Shown here one piece after another: positions 35,677-44,692 of a stretch of DNA of 64,000 nt; position 1 is the first letter of the stretch, and each line of letters starts with the position of its first letter. A model generated the notes under the pieces. The model ran no database searches. It saw nothing but the letters and a program-made list of their open reading frames with translations, and was not told where the DNA came from. Both the position numbers and the translations under genes were made by a program. The DNA is from Bacteroidota bacterium (lineage in GTDB: Bacteria > Bacteroidota > Bacteroidia > AKYH767-A > 2013-40CM-41-45). The stretch lies in contig QQVM01000021.1 of assembly GCA_003389385.1 (NCBI GenBank), positions 137,920 through 201,919 of the forward strand, in the 5' to 3' direction.

Positions 35677-37476
35677 TCAGCTTTTGATTTCTTTTTCTTC
35701 CAGCAATTGTTTTTGGTAAAGTTCAAAGTACGCTCCTTGCAAGGCAAGTAGGCTTTCATGAGTGCCTTCCTCCAGAATTCTGCCATGGTCCAGGAATATA
35801 ATTTTGTCTGCGTTTTTCACACTTGAAATACGATGACTGATGAGTATGCTGGTTCGGTCCTTCATCAGTTTGATGAGATTTTGTAAAATCACCTCTTCAG
35901 TTTTCGTGTCGACTGCGCTGAGGCAGTCATCAAAAATCAATACTGCAGGATTTTTTATAATCGCCCTTGCTATTGACACTCTTTGTTTTTGTCCTCCGCT
36001 GAGAGTGATTCCTCTTTCACCAATGCGCGTATCGAATCCCATTCTGAACTCCATTACATTGTTATAAATATCTGCATTTTTAGCAGCTTCATGGATCATC
36101 TTCCTTCTCTCATCAGGGTTTAATTCCTGACGCAGACCAAAGGCAATGTTGTTGGCAATGGTATCACTGAACAGAAAGCTATCCTGCGGCACATAACCGC
36201 ATTGTTGTCTTAGAGAGTGTAGAGGCCAATTCCTGATGTCTGTACCATCAACCAGCACAGTTCCTTCCCCGGCATCATATAACCTGAGAATTAATCCTGC
36301 AATCGTGCTTTTACCGGATCCTGTTTTGCCAAGTATTGCAAGAGTTTCACCGGGATTGACAGTGAAAGAGATTTGCTGAAGCGCTTTGATTCCGCTTTCA
36401 GGATATGTGATGCTTACTTTCCTGAATTCGATTTTACCTGAAAGTAATTTGTCTCCATCTTCAACGGAACTGATTTCCGGGTTTATGTGGAGGAATTCAT
36501 TTATTCTTTTTTGAGATGCTGCAGCTCTTTGAATAATAGATGTCACCCAACCCAGAGATGCTACCGGCCAGGTGAGCATATTGACATAAATAACAAACTC
36601 TGCAATATTCCCTGTGGTGGCGCGTCCCCGAAATACTTCTTGTCCACCGATGTAAATCACCAGCAAAGTGCTCAGTCCCACAAGCAACAACATCAGAGGA
36701 TAGAAGAAAGCATTTACTTTGGCGAGCTGCATATTTTTGTCAAGATAGCTGTCACTTTCTCTCTGAAATTCATCAGTAACGAAATTTTCTCTTACAAAAG
36801 ATTTCAGAATCCTGATTCCGCTGAAAGATTCCTGCACAAAACTGCTGAGTCTGCTTTGTTGAATTTGAATTTCTTCGCTCTTGCGGTTGATCAAATCGCT
36901 CACAAAATAGATAGAGATTGAAAGAAAAGGCAGAGGGGCTAATACATACAAAGTAAGTTTCAGATTCACGTTTGCCATGCTGGTGAGAATCAGAATGAAA
37001 AGAACGAGAAGATTGACCGAATACATGATAGCCGGACCAAGGTACATTCTTACTCTGCTCACATCTTCGCTGATTCTGTTCATGATGTCTCCGGTGCTGT
37101 TTCTCTTATAAAAACTTTGACTGAGCAATTGATATTGATTGTATATTTCGTTTTTCAGGTCGAATTCTATCTTACGGGAAACGACAATGATCTTTTGACG
37201 CATGAGGAACATGAGCAGTCCGCGTAAAAGTGTAACCAGTATAATCAGCAGAAAGAATGTAAATACTGTAGATGTAATTGCTGCAAGAAGTTCCTCCCTG
37301 TTAATGCCTTCAGAATTCATTTTTCCTAAATATAATAAGACCTCATCCAGGGATTTTCTCACTAGCACGGCCGGGTATATCGCTCCAAAATTCTGAGCAA
37401 CTACAAAGAGTACACCGAGCAGGAGATGCCATTTGTACCGAAATAAATACTTGTTTAAATGTCTTAAAGAGTTCAT
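35677..37476 (-). CDS. ABC exporter (fused membrane and ATPase domains), MdlA/MsbA-like
   Basis: 599 aa from ATG 37476 (MNSLRHLNKYLFRYK); a TTG at 37494 is less likely. Six transmembrane helices (about 15-310) are fused to an ATPase domain with Walker A ILGKTGSGKST, Q-loop VPQDSFLF, signature LSGGQKQRVSIARA, Walker B VLIFDDCLSAVD and the switch SHRISS. The residue after the Walker B Asp is Asp517, not the catalytic Glu of homodimeric exporters; this is the pattern of MdlA/BmrC-type halves of heterodimers. No partner half-transporter gene is adjacent. The substrate is unknown. Confidence 0.9.
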   Translation of the reverse strand: MNSLRHLNKYLFRYKWHLLLGVLFVVAQNFGAIYPAVLVRKSLDEVLLYLGKMNSEGINREELLAAITSTVFTFFLLIILVTLLRGLLMFLMRQKIIVVSRKIEFDLKNEIYNQYQLLSQSFYKRNSTGDIMNRISEDVSRVRMYLGPAIMYSVNLLVLFILILTSMANVNLKLTLYVLAPLPFLSISIYFVSDLINRKSEEIQIQQSRLSSFVQESFSGIRILKSFVRENFVTDEFQRESDSYLDKNMQLAKVNAFFYPLMLLLVGLSTLLVIYIGGQEVFRGRATTGNIAEFVIYVNMLTWPVASLGWVTSIIQRAAASQKRINEFLHINPEISSVEDGDKLLSGKIEFRKVSITYPESGIKALQQISFTVNPGETLAILGKTGSGKSTIAGLILRLYDAGEGTVLVDGTDIRNWPLHSLRQQCGYVPQDSFLFSDTIANNIAFGLRQELNPDERRKMIHEAAKNADIYNNVMEFRMGFDTRIGERGITLSGGQKQRVSIARAIIKNPAVLIFDDCLSAVDTKTEEVILQNLIKLMKDRTSILISHRISSVKNADKIIFLDHGRILEEGTHESLLALQGAYFELYQKQLLEEKEIKS

Positions 37477-37497
37477 TTTGAGAGGTGTTGACAAAGG

Positions 37498-37528
37498 TTT
37501 GTTGCCTTGAAAAATAACCCTACCTTTG
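37498..37528 (+). promoter_or_regulatory. Promoter of the leucine dehydrogenase gene
   Basis: TTTG at 37498-37501, a 19-bp spacer, then TACCTTTG at 37521-37528: an exact Bacteroidota promoter. The leader to the ATG at 37578 would be about 44 nt. Confidence 0.75.
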
Positions 37529-37577
37529 CCCGTCTACCACGGAATTTGAAGTAAAAATAAACAACAGATTGCAGAAC

Positions 37578-38675
37578 ATGATTGAAGTTAAGGATGCAAA
37601 AGAAATGAAAACGGAGCCAAATTCTGTGTTTGGTAATGGGGCCTTTGAAAATCACGAGCAAGTGACTTTTTGTTACGATGAGGAATCGGGTCTTAAAGCA
37701 ATTATTGCCATTCACGATACAACACTTGGACCAGCGCTTGGTGGCACAAGAATGTGGATGTATAAAACTGAATCTGAGGCGCTTCTCGATGTTTTGCGAC
37801 TCTCAAGGGGAATGACTTACAAGGCAGCGATCAGCGGATTGGGGCTTGGAGGAGGTAAGGCGGTAATAATAGGAGATTCAAAGAAAGACAAGACACCGAA
37901 ACTTTTCCGTAAATACGGAGAATTCATTGAATCCCTCAATGGGAAATATATCACAGCTGAAGATGTTGGTACAAGCACTACTGATATGGTATCTGTGCGT
38001 GAAACGACAAAACACGTAACGGGTTTACCCGAATCAATGGGAGGAGGTGGAGATCCATCTCCTGTAACTGCATACGGAGTCTACATGGGAATGAAGGCTG
38101 CTGCAAAAAAGTGCTGGGGCACTGACAGTTTGAAAGGCAAATCAGTTGCCGTGCAAGGCGTGGGACATGTTGGTGAAAATCTTGTTAAGCATGTAGCGCA
38201 GGAAGGCGCAAAAGTTTTCATCACAGACATCAACGAAGAACAACTCAAAGTCATTGCTGCCAAATATGGAGCGGAGATAACAGGACTCGAAGAGATATAT
38301 GATTTGAATGTTGACGTGTACGCTCCTTGCGCGCTTGGTGCAACGTTAAATACAGAAAACATAAATCGTTTGCGATGCGCAATTGTAGCCGGGGCTGCAA
38401 ACAATCAACTTGCCGATGAAAAAGTTCACGGTAAATTGCTTTCTGACAAAGGCATTTATTACGCTCCTGATTTTCTGATCAATGCAGGTGGGTTAATAAA
38501 CGTGTATTCAGAACTGAAAGGTTACAACAGGAAGGCTGCTTTGGAACAGGCTGAGAAGATCTATGCAACCACGCTTGAAATTTTCAAGATGGCTGATGAA
38601 GATAATATCACGACTGTAGAGGCAGCAAATAAAATTGCAGAGCAAAGAATTCAGTCAGCAAAATCTGTTCGCTGA
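37578..38675 (+). CDS. Leucine (branched-chain amino acid) dehydrogenase
   Basis: 365-aa member of the Glu/Leu/Phe/Val dehydrogenase family, NAD+-dependent oxidative deamination of leucine, isoleucine and valine. The Gly-rich catalytic segment MTYKAAISGLGLGGGKAVI holds the two active-site lysines (K82 and K94, matching K68/K80 of Bacillus LeuDH). The NAD-binding loop is VQGVGHVGENLV. The short length and GGTRMW motif fit LeuDH rather than GluDH. ATG 37578 was chosen over a TTG nine bases upstream. It has its own promoter and is followed by a 55-bp gap before nusB. Confidence 0.93.
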   Translation: MIEVKDAKEMKTEPNSVFGNGAFENHEQVTFCYDEESGLKAIIAIHDTTLGPALGGTRMWMYKTESEALLDVLRLSRGMTYKAAISGLGLGGGKAVIIGDSKKDKTPKLFRKYGEFIESLNGKYITAEDVGTSTTDMVSVRETTKHVTGLPESMGGGGDPSPVTAYGVYMGMKAAAKKCWGTDSLKGKSVAVQGVGHVGENLVKHVAQEGAKVFITDINEEQLKVIAAKYGAEITGLEEIYDLNVDVYAPCALGATLNTENINRLRCAIVAGAANNQLADEKVHGKLLSDKGIYYAPDFLINAGGLINVYSELKGYNRKAALEQAEKIYATTLEIFKMADEDNITTVEAANKIAEQRIQSAKSVR

Positions 38676-38730
38676 TTTCCTGATTTTAAATTCAATTAGC
38701 CCTGTTTTATAATTCAATTCATTATTCATT

Positions 38731-39663
38731 ATGTTGAGCCGGAGACAACTCAGGATTAAAGTCCTTCAGTCCCTTTATGCATATTTTCAAGCTGAGAAGA
38801 ATGAATTTGGCGTGGCTGAAAGAGAGCTGTTCAGGAGCATTGAAAAAGTATATGAACTTTACCTTTACCTGCTGAACCTGCTGGAAGAGCTTGCAGATGC
38901 TGATCGGCAGGATGCGGATGAGCTTCGACAGAAATTTTACCCTGATGAGAAGGAGCTAAAGGCAAAACGAAGACTTCATAGTATCGGGTTTATTACCAAG
39001 CTTAGCGGAAATGACGAATACAGGAGAATGCTTAAGAGGACAGGACTCAGCTGGCAAAAAGAACGCGACCTTCTCAGGAAAATGTTTCTTGAAATCAAAA
39101 GGTCGGATGAGTACAAGGATTTTTTCAGCGAAGAAGTGATTAACGAAAAAGATTTCCTGATAGATCTGATAAAAAAGCATTTTCTGGAAACTGATACTTT
39201 GTCCAATCACCTGGAAGAAGAAAATATCTTTTGGCCGGAGGATCTTGATTTTATATGTCACATCATCATCCGCATGATCCGTTCTTATTACGATTCGGGT
39301 GACATGAAATTGATGCCTTTGTATAAGGATGAAGAGGATGACAAGTCATTTGTAAAAACTTTGTTCTCCAAAACCATATTACACAACCCGGAATACGAAA
39401 ATGCCATCAGTGAAAGAACTAAGAACTGGGAAGTTGAGCGTATCGCGCTGATGGACATCCTGATTCTGAAAATGGCTCTTGCCGAGCTGGTCCATTTTCC
39501 GGGCATACCCGTCAAGGTAACTATCAATGAATACATTGATATCTCCAAGGAATACAGCACCCCTAAAAGCAAACAATTTGTCAACGGAGTGATAGATAAA
39601 CTGGCGATTGATTATAAAGAGCAGGGAAAAATTCAGAAGAGCGGAAGGGGTCTAATAGGATAA
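38731..39663 (+). CDS. nusB: Transcription antitermination protein NusB, long form
   Basis: 310-aa NusB, about twice the length of the E. coli protein (139 aa), as usual in Bacteroidota. The N-terminal RRQLRIKVLQSLYAYFQ and the C-terminal part with RIALMDILILKMALAELVHFP and VTINEYIDISKEYSTPKSKQFVNGVID match the two ends of the NusB fold. About 150 acidic, helix-rich residues (roughly 60-210) are inserted between them. NusB with NusE binds boxA RNA in rRNA antitermination. First gene of a plus-strand cluster that continues through DUF1573, yajC, ybbR and coaE, an order common in this phylum. Confidence 0.93.
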   Translation: MLSRRQLRIKVLQSLYAYFQAEKNEFGVAERELFRSIEKVYELYLYLLNLLEELADADRQDADELRQKFYPDEKELKAKRRLHSIGFITKLSGNDEYRRMLKRTGLSWQKERDLLRKMFLEIKRSDEYKDFFSEEVINEKDFLIDLIKKHFLETDTLSNHLEEENIFWPEDLDFICHIIIRMIRSYYDSGDMKLMPLYKDEEDDKSFVKTLFSKTILHNPEYENAISERTKNWEVERIALMDILILKMALAELVHFPGIPVKVTINEYIDISKEYSTPKSKQFVNGVIDKLAIDYKEQGKIQKSGRGLIG

Positions 39664-39705
39664 TTTCCATTTCCTGATTTCATTTTTTATTAATGATTAA
39701 ATGGA

Positions 39706-39713
39706 TAATTTTG
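39706..39713 (+). promoter_or_regulatory. Possible promoter -7 box before the DUF1573 gene
   Basis: TAATTTTG fits TAnnTTTG, 36 bp before the ATG at 39750. No -33 TTG is evident, so an internal promoter in the nusB cluster is only possible. Confidence 0.35.
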
Positions 39714-39749
39714 GAATCACTTGTCAAACTTAAATTCAGTCTGTAAAAC

Positions 39750-40205
39750 ATGCGTACATTGATTTTCTTCCTGGCAGTCACAACACTCTTGTCATGCCGG
39801 AACTCAGCAGAAAAAAACTCAGATATTCCTGAGAATGCGATTAATCCAGAAGTAATGAATAATCCTGCCAGCGCAGGAGATCAAAGCAGCGATGCCGTTC
39901 CTGTTATGACTTTTGAAAAAACGGAACATGATTTTGGCAAGATCACTGATGGAGAAAAGGTATCATATGCATTTAAGTTCACAAACACCGGCAATGCGGA
40001 TCTGATCATTCGAGCTGCAAATGGAAGTTGCGGTTGCACTGTCCCTGAATACCCAAAGGATCCTATCAAACCCGGTAAAGGCGGAACGATAATAGTGACC
40101 TTTGATTCGACTGGAAGAACCGGAAAACAAAGTAAGACTGTAACAATCATTTCCAACACAGTTCCGAATACCGTAACACTCACTATAAACAGTGAAGTGT
40201 CTTAA
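39750..40205 (+). CDS. DUF1573 lipoprotein
   Basis: 151-aa protein with a lipoprotein signal (MRTLIFFLAVTTLLSC; Cys16 lipidated). A Ser/Asn-rich linker of about 30 residues precedes a single DUF1573 immunoglobulin-like domain: FEKTEHDFGKITDGEKVSYAFKFTNTG, NGSCGCTVPEYPKDPIKPG and ITVTFDSTGRTGKQSKTVTI-like strands. The SCGCT motif is the family hallmark. Function unknown; it should sit in the periplasm or on the outer membrane. It is placed between nusB and yajC (27 bp upstream of yajC). Confidence 0.9.
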   Translation: MRTLIFFLAVTTLLSCRNSAEKNSDIPENAINPEVMNNPASAGDQSSDAVPVMTFEKTEHDFGKITDGEKVSYAFKFTNTGNADLIIRAANGSCGCTVPEYPKDPIKPGKGGTIIVTFDSTGRTGKQSKTVTIISNTVPNTVTLTINSEVS

Positions 40206-40232
40206 AGATAATTTTAAAACACAATAACAGAC

Positions 40233-40553
40233 ATGCTTACAATACTCTTACAAGGATCCCCGCAGAGCGGAGGCTTTATGCAGATGGTGTTTCTGATTGC
40301 CATCATTGTCGTTTTCTACCTGTTCATGATTCGGCCGCAAATTAAAAAGCAAAAAGCTGAAAAGGCTTTTCGCGAATCGCTCGAAAAAGGAGCAAAGGTT
40401 GTCACCATCGGTGGCGTACATGGAAAAATTATCGAAGTTACAGACAGGACTTTCCTGATTGAAGTCGATACGAATGTAAAGCTCAGGGTGGAGAAGTCAG
40501 CCATTTCAGCTGAAGCAACCAAATCGCTTGACGCGTCGGGTAGCCAGAAGTAA
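40233..40553 (+). CDS. yajC: Preprotein translocase subunit YajC
   Basis: 106-aa YajC, accessory subunit of the SecDF-YajC complex. One N-terminal transmembrane helix (QMVFLIAIIVVFYLFMI, about 17-33) is followed by the conserved RPQIKKQKAEKAFRESLEKG and VVTIGGVHGKI. Only secDF-independent context is seen: it lies between the DUF1573 lipoprotein and the ybbR-like gene in the nusB cluster. Confidence 0.95.
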   Translation: MLTILLQGSPQSGGFMQMVFLIAIIVVFYLFMIRPQIKKQKAEKAFRESLEKGAKVVTIGGVHGKIIEVTDRTFLIEVDTNVKLRVEKSAISAEATKSLDASGSQK

Positions 40554-40601
40554 ATTCTGCGCTCAGCGGTATTTTATTGTAATATTCCAAAACCGTGCAT
40601 T

Positions 40602-41597
40602 TTGGCTGATGAAAAAAATGTACTTATTGCACCGCGTCCTGCAAAAAGGCTAAGACTCGACCGACGATTGACAATCGTGCTGGTATGTTTTTTCATCAGC
40701 ACTATTTTCTGGCTTCTAATAGCACTCACACACGAATATAACAGCCAGATCAGCTTTCCTGTAGTATATAAAAATCTGCCCGGAAAGAAAGTCATCATCA
40801 ATGAGCTTCCTGACTCGATGACTTTGCAGATACGAACCAACGGATTCAGGTTGTTGAGTTATGAATTTAGTTCGAGGAGAAAATCAATTGAGGTTGATGT
40901 AGCTTCACGGATGGCCGGTACACTGGGAGCAAATAATGAAGTCCTTGCCTTGCCATCAAAAACTTTCACAGCGGATTTTTCCAGGCAGTTTGGTCCGGAG
41001 GTGAGCATTACAGGATTTTTTCCTGATTCTATCGTGTTTTATTTCAGTGAGAAGATTTCGAAGCGGCTACCGGTGAAAGTAAATCTGAAGCTGGAGATGG
41101 ACAAGCAGCATTCAGCAACAGGAAGAACGCAGGTTATTCCGGATACAGTAGAGGTGTCAGGTCCCCCTTCAGTTATACAGAAATTGAAGTATGTGGAGAC
41201 TGATCAAGTGAATCTTGAAAATGTCAGAGCTTCCGTAGAACTCTCCATGCCCTTGGCAAAAAACCGTCTACTTACATACAATACTGGACAAGTACAGGTT
41301 AAGGTTCCAATTGAGAAATTCACTGAAAGTTCAATAGAGGCAAGAGTGCGGGCAGTTAATGTTCCTGCAGGGTACACCATGAAGACATTTCCAGATAAGG
41401 TAACAATACGTTACCAGGTGGCCTTAAGTAAATTCAATGATATCAAGGATTACAACTTTGATGTGATTGTAAATGCAGAGTCGATCACAAAACTGAATCC
41501 ATCCAAGGTTAAAGCTGAGTTGGTAGTATTTCCTGAAATGGTGAAAATCACCGGCATTGAACCGGATATGCTGGATTATATACTTCGCAAGCAATGA
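40602..41597 (+). CDS. YbbR-like (CdaR-family) membrane protein, TTG start
   Basis: 331-aa protein: basic N-terminus, one transmembrane helix at about 25-45 (TIVLVCFFISTIFWLLIAL), then extracytoplasmic YbbR-type beta domains (about 50-330, e.g. FFPDSIVFYFSEKISKRLPV, VKVNLKLEMDK, IPDTVEVSGP). In Firmicutes YbbR/CdaR regulates the diadenylate cyclase CdaA; no cyclase gene is adjacent here. The frame has no ATG or GTG before the conserved region, and its previous in-frame stop is that of yajC, so TTG 40602 is the most likely start. Its 3' end overlaps coaE by 4 bp. Confidence 0.87.
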   Translation: MADEKNVLIAPRPAKRLRLDRRLTIVLVCFFISTIFWLLIALTHEYNSQISFPVVYKNLPGKKVIINELPDSMTLQIRTNGFRLLSYEFSSRRKSIEVDVASRMAGTLGANNEVLALPSKTFTADFSRQFGPEVSITGFFPDSIVFYFSEKISKRLPVKVNLKLEMDKQHSATGRTQVIPDTVEVSGPPSVIQKLKYVETDQVNLENVRASVELSMPLAKNRLLTYNTGQVQVKVPIEKFTESSIEARVRAVNVPAGYTMKTFPDKVTIRYQVALSKFNDIKDYNFDVIVNAESITKLNPSKVKAELVVFPEMVKITGIEPDMLDYILRKQ

Positions 41598-42226
41598 TTA
41601 CAGCAGGATTGACAGGTGGAATAGGCAGCGGAAAAAGCACAGTAGCCAAAGTTTTTAACTCATTAGGTGTTCCCGTTTACAATGCGGATTCCGAAGCTAA
41701 GAAAATGTATGACATTCATTCGTCATTACTTGATGATATTCGTAAAAAGGTTTCTCCTGATGTTTTTGATGAAAACGGAAAGCTGGATAAAAAGAAATTG
41801 GCTGAGGCAATTTTTTCTGACAAGGATAAGCTTAAGGCAATCAACGGACTTGTTCATCCATTGGTAAAAAAAGACTTTATAAATTGGCAGAAAAAACATT
41901 CCGGAGTAAATTTTATTATTCTTGAATCGGCAATATTGTTTGAATCTGGTTTCAATACTGCATGTGACACTGTGATCACTGTTTTCATGCCGGAAGAGCT
42001 CAGGATTCAAAGATTGAGAGAGCGTGACCGGAAAAACAGGGCTGACATTGAAAAAATTATCGCCAGTCAGATAAGCGAAGAAGAAAAGATGAAGCGATCA
42101 GACTATGTGATAAAAAATGATGAAGTTGAATTGATTATTCCTCAGGTGCTGGCACTGAATGACATCTTAAGCAAATCTGTGGAATCCAAAATCAAGGAAG
42201 TGAATGCAGGTGACCACAGTAAATAA
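41594..42226 (+). CDS. coaE: Dephospho-CoA kinase
   Basis: 210-aa CoaE, last step of coenzyme A synthesis (ATP-dependent 3'-phosphorylation of dephospho-CoA). P-loop TGGIGSGKST at 7-16, VPVYNADSEAKKMY, and the LESAILFESGF region where CoaE proteins carry P-LLFE. The lid is RLRERDRKNR. Normal length. It overlaps ybbR by 4 bp (ATGA) and the exonuclease gene by 23 bp, so translation is coupled. Confidence 0.94.
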   Translation: MITAGLTGGIGSGKSTVAKVFNSLGVPVYNADSEAKKMYDIHSSLLDDIRKKVSPDVFDENGKLDKKKLAEAIFSDKDKLKAINGLVHPLVKKDFINWQKKHSGVNFIILESAILFESGFNTACDTVITVFMPEELRIQRLRERDRKNRADIEKIIASQISEEEKMKRSDYVIKNDEVELIIPQVLALNDILSKSVESKIKEVNAGDHSK

Positions 42227-43154
42227 CTTCCTTACATATACCAAAACGGGTTTGTATTGCAGAGCAGGCGATTTTTTCCTCGACCCGAAAAAGCCCGTAT
42301 TAAAAGCTTTGATATCTCACGCACACGGAGACCATGCCGTTCCAAATAATAAAAAAGTTTATTGTACCCTTGGCACACGACTGCTCATCAACCAGAGATT
42401 CAATGCTTCTGCTGCATCGGAAATTCATGCATTTCAATACGGAGAGAGTTTTAATCTTAATGGAGTGAAAATAACTTTTCATCCGGCCGGGCATATACTG
42501 GGCAGTGCTCAGATCCTGATGGAACACGAGGGAGAACGGTATTTATACACCGGTGATTTCAAGTTGCAACAGGACGAAAGCTGTGAAGCATTTCAGTATG
42601 TTGAATGTGATCATTTGATTACTGAAACCACTTTTGCCAGTCCGGATTACTCTCATCCTGATCCGGTTGAAGAGATCAGAAAGATCATGCAGTCACAAAG
42701 CAGAGTACTGATTGGCGCCTATGCAGTCGGAAAAGCTCAAAGAATCACCCAGCTGCTCACAAAGAATTGTCCTGACAGGGAGGTTTTCATCCATCCCGGG
42801 ATTGTTCAGTATCATAAGATTTATGAGAGAGAAAATTTGCCGCTAGGTAATTGGAGAGTTTACAGAAGAGGCGATTTTCTTAGTTCAGAAAGGGGAGTGT
42901 ATATTTTACCTCCAACAGATTTCTCCAGGTATTCACGGGCAAATGATATTTACAAAATGTTTGCCACAGGATGGAAACGATCATTTTATAAGTGTGACGG
43001 ATTGCTGAGCATCAGTGATCATGCTGATTGGAATGACCTGCTTTATATGATTAAGAAAAGCGGAGCACGTAATGTATATACACTGCACGGAGATGGAAAT
43101 CAGTTGAAAGAATATCTGGACTCTTCAGAGATTAATGTGAGTATACTGAACTGA
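42204..43154 (+). CDS. Ligase-associated-type DNA exonuclease (metallo-beta-lactamase fold)
   Basis: 316-aa MBL-fold/beta-CASP-like nuclease. The zinc-binding motif HAHGDH is at 39-44, with further ligands in PAGHILGS and YTGDFKLQ, and SISDHADW near the C-terminus. It matches the exonuclease family usually encoded beside an ATP-dependent DNA ligase and an Lhr-like helicase; neither is here. The start ATG 42204 overlaps coaE by 23 bp. It likely takes part in DNA end processing; activity is inferred from family. nnr follows 24 bp downstream. Confidence 0.9.
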   Translation: MQVTTVNNFLTYTKTGLYCRAGDFFLDPKKPVLKALISHAHGDHAVPNNKKVYCTLGTRLLINQRFNASAASEIHAFQYGESFNLNGVKITFHPAGHILGSAQILMEHEGERYLYTGDFKLQQDESCEAFQYVECDHLITETTFASPDYSHPDPVEEIRKIMQSQSRVLIGAYAVGKAQRITQLLTKNCPDREVFIHPGIVQYHKIYERENLPLGNWRVYRRGDFLSSERGVYILPPTDFSRYSRANDIYKMFATGWKRSFYKCDGLLSISDHADWNDLLYMIKKSGARNVYTLHGDGNQLKEYLDSSEINVSILN

Positions 43155-43178
43155 TAAAGATATTTAATTCATTGAAAC

Positions 43179-44687
43179 ATGAAAGTTTTTAACGCAGAGC
43201 AAATTCGAAACTGGGATAAGTTCACGATTGAGAATGAGCCTGTGAGTTCTTTGGACCTCATGGAAAGAGCAGCCAGGCGATGCTATAAGCATATCACTAA
43301 GTATTTCAGCGATGCAGAGGGTTTTTATATTTTTAGCGGAATTGGCAACAATGGTGGAGACGGACTTGCGATTGCAAGGATGCTTCATGAATCGGATCAT
43401 CCCGTAACTGTTTTCATTTGCGGCGATATTAATCAGGGGAGCAGTGACTTTCAGGAAAATTTCAGAAGACTGAAAAAAATCGAATCTTGTGCCATCAATA
43501 TTATTGAAAAGCCATCAGACTTTCCTCCAATATCTCAGTCAATTATTTGTATTGATGCAATTATCGGAACTGGAATTAACAGGCCGCTAGATGGATTAAT
43601 AAGAGACCTTGTAATCCACCTCAATAATACGTCAGTAAAAATTGTATCAATTGACATGCCTTCTGGCTTGCACACTGAAACTGCACCCTTGAAAGATGAC
43701 ATAATAGTAAAAGCAAGCCTCACAATCAGCTTTCAGGTTCCCAAGCCTGTGTTTTTTCATCCTTCTTCGGATATTTTCCTCGGCCGATGGATTCTGACTG
43801 ATATTGGATTGCATCAGCATTATTATGAGCAGGAAAACTCCAAGATTAATTATACTCTTCAGGAAGATGCAGAAAAACTGTTAATGCCAAGAGGCAGATT
43901 TTCACACAAAGGAAAATACGGACATGCACTTCTAGCGGCCGGCAGCTTTGGTAAAATGGGAGCAGCAGTGCTTGCGGCGAGGGCAGCGACCTATTCAGGA
44001 TGCGGGCTACTAACGGCATTTATACCCGAGTGTGGAATTGATATAATGCAAATTTCTGTACCGGAAGCAATGGTGAAAGTATCAGATAGCAGGGAAGAAT
44101 TATCCGGTGAAATTGAAACCGAATCATTCAGCGCAATTGGAGTAGGACCAGGAATAGGTAAGTCTGCCAACATCAAAGATTTTCTCAAAACACTATTTAA
44201 GTCTCCATGCCGGAAATTTGTGATTGATGCGGATGCCTTGAATCTCATTGCCGAAAACCCAGAGTTGAAAGCTGCGATTCCTGCTGGATCAATTTTAACG
44301 CCTCATCCCGTTGAGTTTGGCAGGTTGGCTGGAAATTGGAAAAACGATAACGAGAAACTGCAGCTTCAAACAGAGTTTTCCTCAAAACACCAGGTGATTT
44401 TGGTGCTGAAAGGAGCTTTTACCTGCATAACTGACCCTTTAGGGAACGTGTGGTATAATGCCAGCGGTAATCCGGGAATGGCAAAGGGTGGCAGTGGTGA
44501 TGCTCTTACAGGCGTGATTCTATCTTTGCTGGCTCAAGGCTACAGTAACCTTGACAGCAGTATACTTGGGGTGTATGTGCATGGGCTTGCAGGTGATATT
44601 GCTGCAAAGAAATTCAGCGAACAGGGAATGTCAGCAGGAGATACCGTCAACCAACTGAGGAAGTCATGGAAAATGCTAAGCCAATAA
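43179..44687 (+). CDS. nnr: Bifunctional NAD(P)H-hydrate repair enzyme
   Basis: 502-aa fusion. The N-terminal ~215 residues are the epimerase (YjeF-N, FSGIGNNGGDGLAIARML at about 51-68, IIGTGINRPLDG) that converts R- to S-NAD(P)HX. The C-terminal ~275 residues are the ADP-dependent dehydratase of the ribokinase-like CARKD family (GRFSHKGKYGHALLAAGSFGKMGAAV, GVGPGIGK, NPGMAKGGSGDALTGVI). Together they repair damaged nicotinamide cofactors. Last gene of the nusB-led plus-strand cluster; the convergent YciO-like gene ends 5 bp away. Confidence 0.95.
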   Translation: MKVFNAEQIRNWDKFTIENEPVSSLDLMERAARRCYKHITKYFSDAEGFYIFSGIGNNGGDGLAIARMLHESDHPVTVFICGDINQGSSDFQENFRRLKKIESCAINIIEKPSDFPPISQSIICIDAIIGTGINRPLDGLIRDLVIHLNNTSVKIVSIDMPSGLHTETAPLKDDIIVKASLTISFQVPKPVFFHPSSDIFLGRWILTDIGLHQHYYEQENSKINYTLQEDAEKLLMPRGRFSHKGKYGHALLAAGSFGKMGAAVLAARAATYSGCGLLTAFIPECGIDIMQISVPEAMVKVSDSREELSGEIETESFSAIGVGPGIGKSANIKDFLKTLFKSPCRKFVIDADALNLIAENPELKAAIPAGSILTPHPVEFGRLAGNWKNDNEKLQLQTEFSSKHQVILVLKGAFTCITDPLGNVWYNASGNPGMAKGGSGDALTGVILSLLAQGYSNLDSSILGVYVHGLAGDIAAKKFSEQGMSAGDTVNQLRKSWKMLSQ

Positions 44688-44692
44688 GTTGA

